Origin: Alnus glutinosa
Lineage: Eukaryota; Streptophyta; Magnoliopsida; Fagales; Betulaceae
Length of the DNA stretch: 64,000 nucleotides
Assembly: GCF_958979055.1 (NCBI RefSeq)
Contig: NC_084894.1
Span: forward strand, 28,343,616-28,407,615
Direction of reading: 5' to 3'
How positions within the stretch are numbered: the stretch's first letter is position 1; every line of letters begins with the position of its first letter. The translations under genes and the position numbers were made by a program. Shown piece by piece: positions 10,520-23,627 of this stretch. The notes beneath the pieces are model-generated. The model had not been told where the DNA came from and did no database searches. It worked only from the letters and a program-made list of their open reading frames with translations.

Positions 10520-10573
10520 ATTCAGCCCACAATTTTATTTATTTATTTATTTTTAACAATTCAGCCCACAATT
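10520..10573 (-). mobile_element. Minimal retroposon tail with 15-bp target duplication
   Basis: ATTCAGCCCACAATT is present at 10520-10534 and 10559-10573. Between them are 24 bases that on the minus strand read TGTTAAAAATAAATAAATAA and onward, an A-rich tail. The likely explanation is a retroposition event that copied little more than its tail. Confidence 0.7.
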
Positions 10574-11389
10574 AGTTGCAACCTATTGTATCTATGTTCT
10601 GACTACAAGATTCTGGCCTACAAATTACAATGCTCTAACTGCAGCAGTATAGAACTCTAGATCACTTTGACATATCTTTACTAAAATCTGCAGCGTCCCA
10701 GCCTCACCACTAATCGAAAAGGAAGGTTTCTATGTGAACATTGAAAATCATTTATTACTAGTAACTTAGTCATCGAAAAGCATTATATTGAAAGAACTGA
10801 TTATCCCAAAAGCTTAGCTAATGAAAAATAATAGACTAATTCATTTAAATTCATATTCCAACATTTTTCCTCAAGATCTTTACTTTGATATTATGTTAAA
10901 TTATCAGAAGCCAACACCATCCCTACCCACCCCACCTTCACCCAGCAGGGCCTCCAAGCAAAGGAAAAATAAGGGTGTAGCATATAGGATATTGCCCATC
11001 TTAAAAGTTACTGAAACATAAAAATTGGATACTGCCAACACTATCAATGGAAAAAATATAATCGTCTGTGGATTGAAAGTTCACTACGATGCCACCATCC
11101 AAACTTGTTCATCTGCTTCCTTGTCAACCAAATGAAGCATTAGATAAATACATACACAATCATGAATTCTACGATGTGAAACATATTTCGCCAAGATATA
11201 TACACAACAAACGGTTTTGTCAAGAAGCATTATATAGGAATTTAGTCCTCATAAAACTGATTTTAAAACTTTCATTCTAACTAAAGTAATCTCATATTTG
11301 ACACTCTTCCACAAAGCTCAATAGCTTAATACAAAAGCAAACATGTTTCTTGAATTTTATCCCATGCACTTTACTGAGCATAGAAAAAT
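10574..11389. other. Intergenic DNA without recognised gene
   Basis: Moderately AT-rich sequence containing a few frames of 60-70 codons with no family resemblance. Nothing is supported as a gene. Confidence 0.4.
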
Positions 11390-11561
11390 GAAGAATGCTA
11401 GACATCCAAACATTTTTTTCCAGAATTTGGTTCTGACCTGATGTGTCACAATCCCATGAGATCTATCATTTTGAGAAGTGTACCACAATCTTATAGGATT
11501 GTGGCACATCAGGTTGAAACCAAATTCTGGATAAAAAGTTTTGGGATGTCTAGCATTTCTC
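11390..11561. mobile_element. Mutator-like TIR element C (172-bp MITE)
   Basis: A perfect 9-base target duplication, TAGAAAAAT, flanks the element (11381-11389 and 11562-11570). The ends are GAAGAATGCTAGACATCC and, inverted, GAGAAATGCTAGACATCC, and the inverted arms extend through CCAGAATTTGGTT to a central palindrome around CACAATCC/GGATTGTG. The outermost bases are those of the larger elements at 9077 and 25216, so it is probably a short member of the same mobilisation group. Confidence 0.85.
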
Positions 11562-11570
11562 TAGAAAAAT

Positions 11571-13576
11571 GCCATCCATTTTTATCTACAGCAACCAATT
11601 TGTATGCATCTACCCCTCCATCACAACACAGCATCAAGAACCTTAGGGTTGCTAAGTTAAATTGTACATCCGCATGAATATTTGTCACTGAAAAAATAAA
11701 AACATCACATGCACAAAACTTGAAAATGGTCATAGAAGATTTCGTCTTATTAGGGTTGAGTGTTGACCATATTCAATCAGATCAGAGATGAGAGTTTTTC
11801 CTATCAAAAGACACGTGTTCATGCAACCACACCAGCGGAGGGAAGAGAGAAAGTGCTGTGGAACAGAGACCAGTCCAAGGCTTTGGAGATATTCAACCAT
11901 TTCTAGTAGATTACACATAACAGAATGACGGTCCAACATAAACATTCTAATGTTCCAAAACACCAATTCTAGGCTAGAACGACAGATATGTAGGCTACCT
12001 CGAAACAAAACCTGGACATTCCAAACATACTTTGATGCATTCCAAGTCTCACTGAGGCACTAAGATGTGCCGATTCATGGTTTAAGACACAAATCTATAT
12101 AATTTGAAAAAGAATATCTTTCAAACATCCCTAAAATAAGCTACAAATCACCTATAATTTAAAAAAAAAAGTAAAAAGGCATACTTGAGAGCAAAGGCCT
12201 CATGGAGCCTAAGCGCAAAACGCAAGTGCATGCCTAATCATAGTATAGCACACATTATTCATAATGTATAACTATTTCCAAGATAAAGATTTTGGAAAAA
12301 TCAAAATGGTGATTCATTTGGCTTATTTATCAGCTGACATAGTTAGAGCACGCAATTGCACAAAGATCAAGGGTCCTAAATTCCAGATCCTGCATAACAT
12401 ATTTAACTTCTTATATTTCTACATGATAAATTTGAATAAAATTATCAATGGGCAACAAAAGCAATTATCAGGCCATATAAAATTTAAACATAATCTTCAT
12501 ACTATTGTCTTGAGCTTTACATTTTCTTTTTTCTCTCCTTTTATAGTTGACATTACAAAATATACCCAACCATGATGGGCCTGATGGCAATGATCGAATT
12601 CAAACACAAGGTTTTATAAATTATATCTAAAAAGCAAGCAATAATAGAGTAACTATCACTAATCAACGGTCATTCTTAATTGGTTGTTGAACAATGGTAA
12701 TTTTCAATTTAATCACATATATTTCAATGGAAAGTGAAAAGGCTCACTTTTTTGCGCCTGGCACTTTCACAGGAAGTGTGTGTTTTTTGCACTTTTAAGT
12801 GCACTTCACTAAATGCGGCTTCGCCTTAAGATTAAGAGGCACATTTTCTTTGGCTCTTTGTGCTTTGCCGTGCAATACTGGCATGTTGCCAATCAAAATG
12901 GAACTCTATAGACACCAGAACAACTAGCTTACAAAATTAAATTTGGCATTGGAGACATCCACATAACAACTATGAACTACATAAATTGGAAGCACGGGCA
13001 AGGCACAAACATATTACAATCCTGTCCCTAATAAGCCAGTGTCAAAAGGCTTCAAATCTATCTATCTCTGCCATGTCTACAATCAAGGCAAGATATAGAA
13101 GTTTGAATTTTGACATTGACAAGATACACAAGATTGAAAGTTGATGTCAAAACTGCAAGAACTCACTACGCATTACTCTATTCACTAAAGCCCTTACGAA
13201 TCTTGTGTCCCTATGCCTTATCCATCGCACAACACAAGAAAGAATAAAGATCCATTTCCATAAAACTGTAAATAAGTAATTGCAGGGTTGCTTCCACCCC
13301 ACCAATTAAAATTTCTTTATTGTCACATAATTTAAGAGAAAGACCGACGGAGTTCTTAATAAACACAACCGACCATAAATCTATACAAGAGTATAGGGTA
13401 AATTTTGACAACAAATTCACCAACAACATTAGCAATACAACATTAACAACAACAACAACAACATGGGTGTTTTTTTTGAAATGATTCTAAGATCACACAT
13501 TCAACATCACAAAGGCAATTTCACGGTTCAGCCTTGTACTTACAAAACAGTACAACAGTAGTGGGTTTGGAAGAGA
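11571..13576. other. Gene-free stretch downstream of the 80-aa protein gene
   Basis: No exon could be supported on either strand. The sequence just below 13576 is probably the 3' untranslated region of the small membrane protein gene. Segments at 12170-12250 and 12740-12870, rich in GCGC, GCCT and short CACTT-type repeats, look like old repeat DNA, but I cannot name a family. Confidence 0.4.
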
Positions 13577-13936
13577 TCAATCGGAGCGCTTGGAAGACGG
13601 AGAGACCAAATGCCTCCAGAGGTAGCGACCACTGGCCATGTCGACACAGGTCCAGAACGCCTTGCTCACCTGTGAGCAAAACCGGAATTCAAGAAAAAAA
13701 AAAAAAAAAAAAAAAACTAACTAATCAATTAATTGATTAAATGTAAAAGAAAGAAATTTGACAAAAACCCTAGAAAATGGGGACACCTTGCTTGCATTGG
13801 GATCCTTAACGGCGTCGTTTTCGTCGGTATCGGTATGGACGACTAGGTGGGGCTGCTCTGACTTGAGGTTTCTGAGGACGAAGAAGCCGGCCAGCGTGGC
13901 GGAGAGAAATATCAGAATCAGCCTCAGCGGACACAT
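13577..13936 (-). CDS. Small single-pass membrane-anchored protein (80 aa)
   Basis: Two exons, 13936-13787 and 13669-13577, join in phase 0 across a 117-base GT-AG intron and give 80 residues. The N-terminus MCPLRLILIFLSATLAGFFV is a hydrophobic signal anchor (about residues 3-20), followed by an acidic linker and then a conserved-looking block KAFWTCVDMASGRYLW. I recognise this layout as that of a short plant protein family often labelled only as methyltransferase-related or uncharacterised. That label is from memory, and no catalytic domain is present in 80 residues. The start is the first ATG with the hydrophobic segment directly after it. The function is unknown. The clean splice sites and the two matching halves make a real gene likely. 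Confidence 0.8.
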
Positions 13937-16256
13937 TTCCTCTGAATCCGATAGAGACGGAGAGTAGGAGGATTGAGGAATGTGTGGAACAGTGGAAGTT
14001 ATGGAGGGTGCAGAGTTGAAGTTTTGTCAAATTCTGTTGGCCATGTTTTTACCTTTTTCTTTCTTTTTCTTTTTCTTTTTTTTCTTTTTTTTCACTTTTG
14101 AGTGGGAATTGTTGGATGCTTTTGACAATTTGTGCATGCGATAGATGGGTTTGACCTAACCAATTAAAATTAATGGCTTAAATCTTTAATTATTCGTTTT
14201 GGATAAACTTTTCCGCAAATTTAGGTTATAGACTTTCTTTTTCTTTTTCTTTTTTTTTTTGGCATATTAGTCTTTTTCTTTTTAGAAAAATAATAATAAT
14301 TCAAAAATTAATTAGTAGTATTACATGAATAAAGTGAGATAAAAATGTGGTGTATAACATTATTCATTTATCCAATTAATTTATTAAATTTACATTATTC
14401 TTATAACATGTAATTCTTGCATGTATTTTTAGTACAAATTAGCATTTATTTTTAAAATAAATTATTCTTATATAACCTTTTCAATTTTGAGTGGAATTGT
14501 GAGATGTATCATGCCATTGATGGGTTTGGCCTAACTAATTAATGGGATAATGAGTTCATTATTACTCCACTATTGTTATTTAGGCCATATTTTTATATTA
14601 TCTGGCCCATGAGTGAATAGGCAAACTTTTTCTTCAAACTGAGTGGGAAGAAATTTTCCAACTTCAAGTCTATTAAATTGTCCTTAGATCATGTGAGTTT
14701 TAATAAATATAATTAGATCATGTTATTTATTTTTTTTAGGACAATTATTAAAAATACATGTAAAAATTATACACTTTCAAAATAAATATCAAAAGTCAAT
14801 AATATGAGTTAAAAGAAATTTTTTCTAACTCAAATTGAATGAATTATATTTTAGGTAATATAATTTTATTTTATTTTTTTTGTCGGTGAAAATATAAAAT
14901 TAATTGAGTAGAAATAAAAGTCCACCACGGTTGTTGCAAAAGAAAAGTCAACATTGGCGACCCTGAGCTGGATCCCATTACTTATCCGTTAAACAATCCG
15001 AAAAAAAAATATTAATTAGTTCTTACAATGAGAGCATTACGAGGACCTGCTGCCACGCCTGAAATGCAGGACCGGCCACAACTCCAACCTATCATTTTTG
15101 CTAGATTGACCTTAATTTATAGAATAATGTTTGTTGCATAATTTTTATGATATTTTTTGCATAATTTTATTTATTATTATTATTATTATTTTTTTTTTTT
15201 TTTGTATGATATGTTTTTCAACATGTGCATCATAAATATTCAATGGTTGATCTTTAAAAAATATTGTTAGAATTGCTCAAAAATTGTACAAGAAACATTA
15301 CTCTAATTTATGTCATCTCGCTAAGTTGCTTTATTGATGGGGATTAAAAAAATCTAATCCAAACCTAATTGTTTAGCATGACAGTTTTATTGATGGATTA
15401 AAAAAATCAAATCCAATCCTAATTGAATCCTAATTGTTTAGCATAAGTGTCACGCAGACTTATAAACTGATATGACAGTTCATATAACACTCTCACATTA
15501 GTCATAAACAAATTTAATTATTTAATTCATTACTGACGTGATCAATTCACGTAAACTGTCACGTCAGTTAAGAAATTTGTAATAAAAATTGTAAAACACC
15601 TGATAGCACTCTTCATCATTTAAGTTCCTCAAAAAATAAAAAATAAAATAAAAAAACAATCAGCATTAGAAGGTATAGGTCTTGGTTCAGTTAAAACAGA
15701 CTTTGTTTGGCAAAACTCTTTTTTTTTTTCCTTTTGTCTTCTCTTTTTAAAATAAAAATATTAACAAATGACTCAGAATACAAGACATTCAAACTTATTA
15801 TTTCTCTTACTATCAATATTTTTTTTGGGTGGGTGGGTGGGTGGGGGGGGGGGGGGGGGGGGGGGGGAATGGCGGTTCCTAATACATCTGACCATGTCCT
15901 ACAATCTACAAAAAGACAATTCTTGTTGAACAACTTTCGACTCCATTGACATCATCCTGTAAGGTGGAGTGGGCAGGCTACTCCGGCAAACAAATGAAGT
16001 TAAAAGACATCCCATCTTTTCATTAACCTGCACATGAGCAGCCAAATCTGCCCCTTAATTTTTTAATGAATGAGAAGCTTTCAGGGAGCCAGAAAAGTTT
16101 AGATCAGCAGTAGGGCACAACCTGCAAAGAAGGAACATCTCATTTCGAGGGAACGACTACATGTATGTGAAAAATAACATTAACAAGTGACACTACACTA
16201 TATTTAACATATTCATGAAACAAATTCTGAGAAGGAAAAAGCCACCTGAAAAAACA
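13937..16256. other. Intergenic DNA with simple repeats
   Basis: No gene is seen. The stretch contains the upstream region of the 80-residue protein gene, a TTTTTC-rich tract (14050-14095), a roughly 60-base direct duplication near 15335-15455 (copies share ATTGATGG.ATTAAAAAAATC and AATTGTTTAGCAT), a G-rich tract (15827-15867), and the 3' flank of the GTPase gene. Confidence 0.45.
15827..15867 (+). repeat. G-rich tract with quadruplex potential
   Basis: Four GGGT units (15827-15842) run into 25 consecutive G. The plus strand could fold into a G-quadruplex. On the minus strand it is an uninterrupted C run. Its length may be affected by assembly error. Confidence 0.9.
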
Positions 16257-19200
16257 TTAGAGCTTGGCAAACCGTGCAATCTTAGAAAGCACTGTTCTTA
16301 AACTTCGGACACCAGCTCCAGATTTCGAGCTCACCATCATCTGAAGTTAAAACCAAAACCAAAGCATTTTAGGTTGCTTCAAAACAATGGCAAACAAATA
16401 GAATATAAACATACACACACACATCAGTCAAATGAATTTGTTCATACCACTGGTTGAACTAGAGACTTATTCATCTTGAGATTCTGCAAAAGCCAAATAG
16501 TATTTAGAAAGCTGTTAAGTCTCACAGAAGACAAAGGTAAATTCTAAAAGAAATGTCACCGCAAGTGACATTCACCTCTTCAATTTGCATCGCGCGGCGT
16601 GCCACATCAATAGGGAAAACCACATCCGTCTTGGTTAATACAATCTGGTATTTAGTTTGAGATCTGTAAAGAAAAATATTGAAGAACATTAAACTTAAGT
16701 ACATGGGACTTCTGGCAGGAATATTGTTTCCAGTACATACATATGCAAGAATGAAGATGCAGAATACCAATGTGGTAATAAAATACCACCTAAAGTGGCT
16801 TTAGGGCCGGATCATATCATTATTCACCAACTCATAACATCAACTTGAGGTGAGAAGCTAAAAATGGTGCTCCAAAACGTCTGTCATATGGCCCAATGAT
16901 TTTATCTTTAGTGATCTTTCTTATAATCTTCTTCTTTGCCCGATTTTAAGATGGCCATAGTCAGATAATAATGCAAATGTAACAAATTATATGCATCATG
17001 TATGGATGCCAAAAAATGGAGTCCAACAATTATATGTAGCGAACAGACCAGTACAACCAAAATGAGTATTTATATATGTGCCTTTAAATGTCATGTTAAG
17101 GGTACGGAATGATTTCCTTCCAATATAGGTCACCAATGTGCATGCGAGGACCATAGCTTAATATACATCCCACAACTAAATAAATAAATAAGAGAAAAAA
17201 AAAAAAAATCAAATTTCAATATTACAAGGTTTCGTGTACACACCTTTCCATCAAATTGATGAGTTCATGATCCCTTGGCTTCATACCCCATTTTGTATCA
17301 ATAAGTAGGCATACCCGTTTCAGACCAACTCTTGTGGAAACATACTCCTTTACCTACAGATTAAAAGTTCCCCAGCAACAATTATATAGCAATACAACAT
17401 TTTATATGGAAGCAAACTTGTTTATATACCGATTTTCACCCAAGCACCCATCTATTTTTTCTTTTATCTTTTTAGAGTATACTTTTCTATGCACTTGAAT
17501 GCATACGACCAAAAGTTCAGAAAAGTACAATGAGCCTACTTCGTCAGCATCCAGAACACTTTAACTCAATTTCTACTTCTCAAACTGATGATTACATTTA
17601 TTTCAGATCTTCTAACCCCACAAATAAAAGTTAACCTATTATCAGTATCCTGCATTTTTAGTGACAACCACATCAATGAATGGAGCTCTAAATAACCCTC
17701 TATGCCTTCCAAAATTGATTCAGAATAGTAGTTTAATTCTTATAGCTGACCCAACAACTGACCAAAATAAACTTTGTCCAGATCTTACACACCTCATCAG
17801 TGGCCTAGCAGCAAGTCAAATGTAATGCTTTTCAGTATCAAAACAAGATTTCTTAAGTTTTGAAACTGTATTGGGATTGAAGATTAATTTGGCGAAATCA
17901 AAGACAGTACCTATTGGCGATGTGGATCTTCTTTGCTGATGAAGTACTTAGGTTTGCCATTGGGTGCGTCTTATAAGGCTACATCTATTTGGAATGGCAT
18001 AATTGAAAAAATGGAACGCCGGTTGCCTGGATGGAAAAGGCTTTATTTATCTACGGGAGGTAGATTGACTTTGATAAAAAAGCATTCTTTCCAATTTGCC
18101 TACTAAAGGCTTGTCTCTTTTCCCTATTCCAGTGAATGTAGCTAATAGGCTTAAAAAACTTTAGAGAGACTTTTTATGAGGTGGTATTGGTGATGAGTAT
18201 AAGTTCCATTTAGTAAATTGGTCGAGAATTTGTACCTCGATGAAATCAAGTGGGTTGGAGGTTAGAAACTTGGTTCAGTTCAATCAAGCCCTAATCGTTG
18301 AGGTATTATGCTATGGAGAATGAGGCATTATAGATATTGGCAATAGAAACTAAATATTATAATTAATTGGTGTTCCACAAAAGTAATCAGCCCATTTGGA
18401 GCGGGTATGTGGAAATATATAAAGAGGGTGTGGGAAACTTTTTCAAAATTTGTTAGATTTGAGATAGGTGATGGGTCATAGATCCGTTTTTGGCATGATG
18501 TCTGGTGAGGAGAACAACCATTGAAGATATCTTATCCAGATTTGTTTAGTATCGCACATTGTAAGGACACGTGGGTGGTGGATCATTTGCAGTTCCGAAA
18601 TGAAGGATTTAATGGAATATGATTTTACGAGACCCGTTCATGATTGAGAGGTGGATATGGTCTCCTCTTTCTTTGAGATGTATTCTCTCAAAGTAAGGCA
18701 AGGAGATATGGATAGAATATGTTGGATAGCTTCCAAAAGGCATAAATTTGAAGTGAAGTCGTATTATCATGTGTTAACCATATCTATGGGTTTCATGTTT
18801 CCTTGGAAGAGTATTTGGAGAGTTAAGGCTCATTTAATAATAGTGTTCTTTGTGTGAACAGCTGCATTAGGAAAAAAAAATTGACATTGGATAGTCTGAG
18901 AAAGCAAAACATCATTGTGGTAGATTAGTGTTGTATGTGCAAGAAGAATGAGGAATCTATCGATCACCTTCTTCTTCATTGTGAAGTAGCAAGCGATTTA
19001 TAGAGCTTGTTATTTAATTTGTTTGGTGTGGATTGAGTTATGACTAGAAGGGTGAGAGGATTGTTGATGAGTTGGGGAGGTCAAGTGGGGCGTCGTAATA
19101 TTTTGGAAGTTTAGAGGTTGGCTCCTTCATGTTTAATGTGGTGTATTTGGAGAGAGCAGAATGCATGGAGCTTTGAAGATAGAGAGACTTCGGTGGTAGA

Positions 19201-19389
19201 GCTGAAAATATTATATTCAACTCCCTTTACACATAGATAGCAACATATAATAGTTTGTTTTTTTCTGTCCGACTTTTTGAACCTTTGTTCTTCTTTTTCT
19301 ACTGAATACAAATTCTCTTGTATACTTCCTATCTTCCTATGTACTAGGATTGCACCCTTCGACGCCTTTCAATGAGATTAAAAAACACA

Positions 19390-19426
<37 letters not shown>

Positions 19427-22153
19427 TATCAAAACAAGAATCCAAGCTGATTATAGGTGAATCAGGTATACAGAATATGGTATCATCTGGCACCAGCGTC
19501 TTGAGGTATGCCAATGCCTTGGTCTTAGCTGTTTACTCTTAAACTAGACTATAAAACAGCTACAAAAGAAGAGGTGAGTTTCTGTTTGCATACTTACAAG
19601 CTCCTCCCAAGCATCCTTAACTTCTTCTTTTGCATAAGCAAAGCCATACCCAGGCAAATCAACCATGGAAAGTTTTGGTCCCAGGTTGAAGAAATTAATA
19701 GTCTGCAGAAGAACCATAGTCATTATCAAACAAGTTCTACAGATAATGAATCACAGTTTCTAAGAAAATGATAACACCTGAGTAAGGCCAGGCTTGTCAG
19801 ATGTCCGAACAACACCCCATTGTCTGGTAAGCGCATTAAGTAGCGACGACTTCCCAACATTTGACCTTCCTAGAAAGGGCAATAAAATCGAATTAACGTG
19901 TCTCATAGGCTCATTCTCAAAAAGCTTAAATCTAAGAAAATATAAAAGAGCAAGCTTCCATGACATTACCAAACTATTGGATAAGCAGCCAAAGGAAGCA
20001 ATATAGGACAATACATTCAGAAAATTATATGACAAACAATTTACAATGTTAGGAGTTTGGGAAGTGTGCACCACAGGATCTCTTCCCCAGAAGAACTCGG
20101 CATAATTGTTTAGACTAACTCATAGACAAAAGAGATCTTTCCTTTTTCCCAAAAGGAATAAGTTCATATAAACAATCAACATTAGCATTCCAGAAATCTT
20201 TCCATCAGTCTGAGGGCATAATGTGCTATAACATTTTCAATACATCCTGCCAATGTATGACTTAAATTCAAATCATTCACCATGACTCCATTAGTAAAAT
20301 TCTTATATGCATTCACCTCAGAATAATGGAAATTGAACATATAACAGATTATGAAATCATAATCCAAATTGAAAGTGGAAAAACTATTGTGTGGATAGCA
20401 ATATAGGCAAGAAAATTTTTTAACTAAAATAAAGCAAGCATAGAAGATGGGTGACAATTTAAAATATGGACCTGCAAATGCAATCTCTGGAAGATCAGGA
20501 GGAGGAAATGATGATGAAGCCTTTGCAGCAGCAAAAAATGTCAATCTATTCCTAAATATCTGTGCAAAATAGTTAGCACTAATCTGATAATAGATAAAGC
20601 AGCTGAGGAAGAGCAGCTCACAGTAATAGATTCTATCTTGTCATTGAACTGATCACTAGATTGATGTGGATTAAAGCATATAAAACTATGACAATATAAA
20701 CATACTATCTCAACATGCAATAAATAAACATACATTCTCTTCAATTCGTTCTCTTTCTGAGCTGGTAGAGAAGGGGATATTATCTAATGGGGCAGAAAGC
20801 TCAATGTTATAGCCAGCCCTCCTGAGCTCAATCAACCGTCTACGGCCCAACAACTGTATAATGAAATTATCGAGAATCATAATGCAGGAAATCAAAATAT
20901 AAGAAACATAACTACTCAACAACAATATAGCACAAACACCATGGACCCTGCTCATACAAATTACATTATCTTCCACAAAGGAAAGGATTGAGGGACTGGG
21001 TTGTATTGCCCGGAATTGTGCATTCTGTGAGATTTCAGTTTGCTTCTCGAAATCCTTTTTCTTCTCCTTGGCGCTTTCTGGAAAGCAAATGAGAAAAGAG
21101 TCATAAGAAAAATTCTACTTATCCACCCAATTTAAAAATAAAATAGAGGAAAGAAAGAGAAGAAATAATTGCAAATTGAAACCTAGATTAGCTAAAATGT
21201 GTTAAGTATTACAACTACTTAGCGAATTGCAAAATAAATAAATAATGAAGATAGTAACAAACAGCACGTGCATTACAAACAGGATGCGTTGATAAATACT
21301 CACCATTAATAACAATGCCATCATCTAGCCGCTTATTTGAGACATCATGTGGATCTATCCGAATTACCCGTTTGCTCTTCTTTGGTTGATCATCTTGCAC
21401 TTCTGAATCATCATCCAACCCTCTTTTTCCGTGGTCCTTTTTTTTGGCAGATTTTGAGGGAGATACATCTGTGGATTTGTTTTGACTCAGATCCAGGCGC
21501 TTATTTGAGTCGGATTTACTTTTGGTACGTTTCTTCAATGAACCAGTGCCACCAAAATCCATTCCATCGACATCCTTTGCCTTGGTTCTATTAGATTCCC
21601 AGGCGCTTTCTATTTTGTCCTTAAGTTTACGAGAAGAATGTTTGGTTTCAGAAGTTGAACTCTCTGTTTTACTAGAAGTCCATGTTGAGCGAGGAGATTT
21701 TTTAACCTTTTTTTCTATTTCAAAATTATCAACATCCTCTACCTTTGCTCTATTAGATGCCCGTGCACTTTTCACTGTATCCTTAAATTTATAAGAACGT
21801 TTGGTTTCAGAAGTTGAGCTCTCTGTTATACTAGAAACACCTATTGATCGAGGAGATTTCTTGTTTTTTTCAGTATAAAAATCATCTTTCACCCGATTCC
21901 ATACTTTCCCAGAAAAAGCCTTTCTATCAGCCGCCTTTGCATTACCAGAAGAAGATACCTCCCCACCCGAATCTTGCTCAGCAAAAATTCTCTTCTTTTT
22001 CCTATCAAAATTCATAGTTTTAAACTTTCCCTTCCTGTCATTACTATGTGTGCTTTCAACTCTTTTATTTTCATCCTTGAAATTCTCAGATCTCCCACTT
22101 GCAATTTTGAGTTTCTTACTAAGTTTAAACCTTAAGCCTGCCTCTCTAGACAT
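16257..22153 (-). CDS. EngB/YihA-type GTP-binding protein with long basic N-terminus
   Basis: Ten exons join in phase to 561 residues: 22153-21304, 21077-20965, 20853-20734, 20559-20472, 19869-19778, 19702-19598, 17353-17244, 16663-16576, 16483-16448 and 16340-16257. The GTPase part (about 380-561) has all motifs: P-loop GRSNVGKS (391-398), a G2-region threonine (GLT), DLPGYG (from 436), TKTD (503-506) and SSKSG (538-542). EngB proteins bind GTP and help assemble the large ribosomal subunit in bacteria and organelles. Here about 380 residues precede the domain, rich in Lys, Ser and Arg, with two copies of a [17 protein letters not shown] block (roughly 98-115 and 153-170). I recall an Arabidopsis protein of this form (At5g58370). 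The basic region suggests a nuclear or nucleolar role, an inference only. Exon 1 ends in a strong GTGAGT donor. A 5' untranslated intron (donor GGAAGGTATGC near 22965, acceptor near 22165) is plausible. Confidence 0.9.
17849..19425 (+). mobile_element. 5'-truncated L1-type LINE in GTPase intron 6
   Basis: A perfect 14-base target duplication, GTATCAAAACAAGA, lies at 17835-17848 and 19426-19439. The inserted DNA encodes, with several stops and frameshifts, the end of a reverse transcriptase ([20 protein letters not shown] at about 17945-18000, then [20 protein letters not shown]) and a zf-RVT-type C-terminal region (about 18650-18990). It ends in a roughly 40-base poly(A). It is antisense to the GTPase gene and enlarges intron 6 to 2.2 kb without touching exons. 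The intact duplication and long A tail suggest a fairly recent insertion, but the coding part was already or has since become defective. Confidence 0.92.
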
Positions 22154-23436
22154 TCTCTACCACTGTTTCAGTAACCCAATTCAACAAATATCACACACGA
22201 GCCGCGGCAACAAAATAGAAATTCTACAATCCAAATATGTCTCAATGAAGATTTTTTGGCATAAACTCCAGCGCCCCACCTGGAAAATTGGAAATTCAAA
22301 TGATTGACTGAATCCCATATGAAATTACTCAATGGGGAAAAAGAAAAACATTTGCATTTCAATCCAAACAAGGTTACTGGAGGACCATTTGGGTGCTGCG
22401 GAAAAAGAATGAAAAAATTGAAATTTGAAATTGTGAAGCATATATCATTCACTATTTTAGGACCTGAGGGAGCAAAGAACCTCAACTCAACTGAGCATAA
22501 TGATACTATTTGAGCCAGCAGACTTTCAATACCAAAATAACAACAATCTTTAATTAACCCTTTCTTTTTCTTATAACTTCCTAAACTTTTCCCAGCAACC
22601 AAACAACCAGTAACATAAATATTAAGAAGAGTAAGCCAACACATTTACATAGATACAGATAAAAATGCATTAGATTAACTCAAACTCTCAAAGCCACTTC
22701 ACAATATAACAAAGATGTCTCACAAATGTTAACGAGTCCCAGCAAAAACAAACAAACAATGAACTTTCCTTGAATTATAAATTTCTCAACTTCCCCAGCA
22801 ACCAAACCACCAGAATTAATAGGAATAAGAAGCCAAAACAAATACACATATACAAATGGAAAAAAAGGCGCGAGATCATCTCAAACTCTCAGTCACTCTT
22901 TCCAATATAACAAACATGTTCATGCAGTTTCAAGAGTCCCAGAAAATCGCAAAACGAAAGCATACCTTCCGAAAACAAAACAAATGCTTCATTTGCCGCC
23001 CTCCATTTGAGTTCGCGCAGTGCTTGCCCTACTCTTTTGAACTCTCAAAGAAGACGCGACTGTGAAGCGGTTCAGGAGTGGAACTTGGACCGAGATGAGC
23101 CATATGGGTCCTTGGATTGTGAGAGGGCTCGATAAGGGAATGGGAGTGGCCCATGCATTGTTTTGAAAGCCCACTTGAAAGCCCATAAATAAATATTTGA
23201 AAAAAACAAAATTTCCCTCCAAACAGGTTTCAAAGGGTCTGACTTCACCCGATATGAAAATTTAACCCGCCAGAAACTCCCCCTTCGTAGTTCGTCCAGG
23301 GCAAAGAGGAGACAAATAACCTTGCCGACGGCAAGCACGTACCTCACCTACGGAGTTTCAGAGATAGAACCGAACAGTTGATTTAACTCTCCTGTTGAGA
23401 TAGTTTGATGGATAAGTAAGCAAGAATCTCTATGAA

Positions 23437-23627
23437 AGTGAATAAATGTGATTAAAGTTAAGTGATAACTGTTTTTACCATCTATTTATACTCCTATTTG
23501 AATTAGTTGACGTGTAAGAAGTTCATATATAAGTGAATAAATGTGATTAGAATTAGGTGATATTTGTTTTTAGCATTTATTTATACCCTTATTTGAAAAA
23601 GTTGGCATGTAAGAAGTTCCTAAATTT
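23437..23627. repeat. 95-bp tandem duplication
   Basis: Two head-to-tail units start at 23437 and 23532 with AGTGAATAAATGTGATTA. Both contain a TATTTATAC..CTATTTGAA-like block and end near GTAAGAAGTTC. The units differ at scattered positions, so the duplication is not recent. Confidence 0.75.

Noticed and set aside
11730-12008. A 92-codon frame on the minus strand
   Set aside because: Cys- and Leu-rich but with no recognised domain and no supporting splice or start context.
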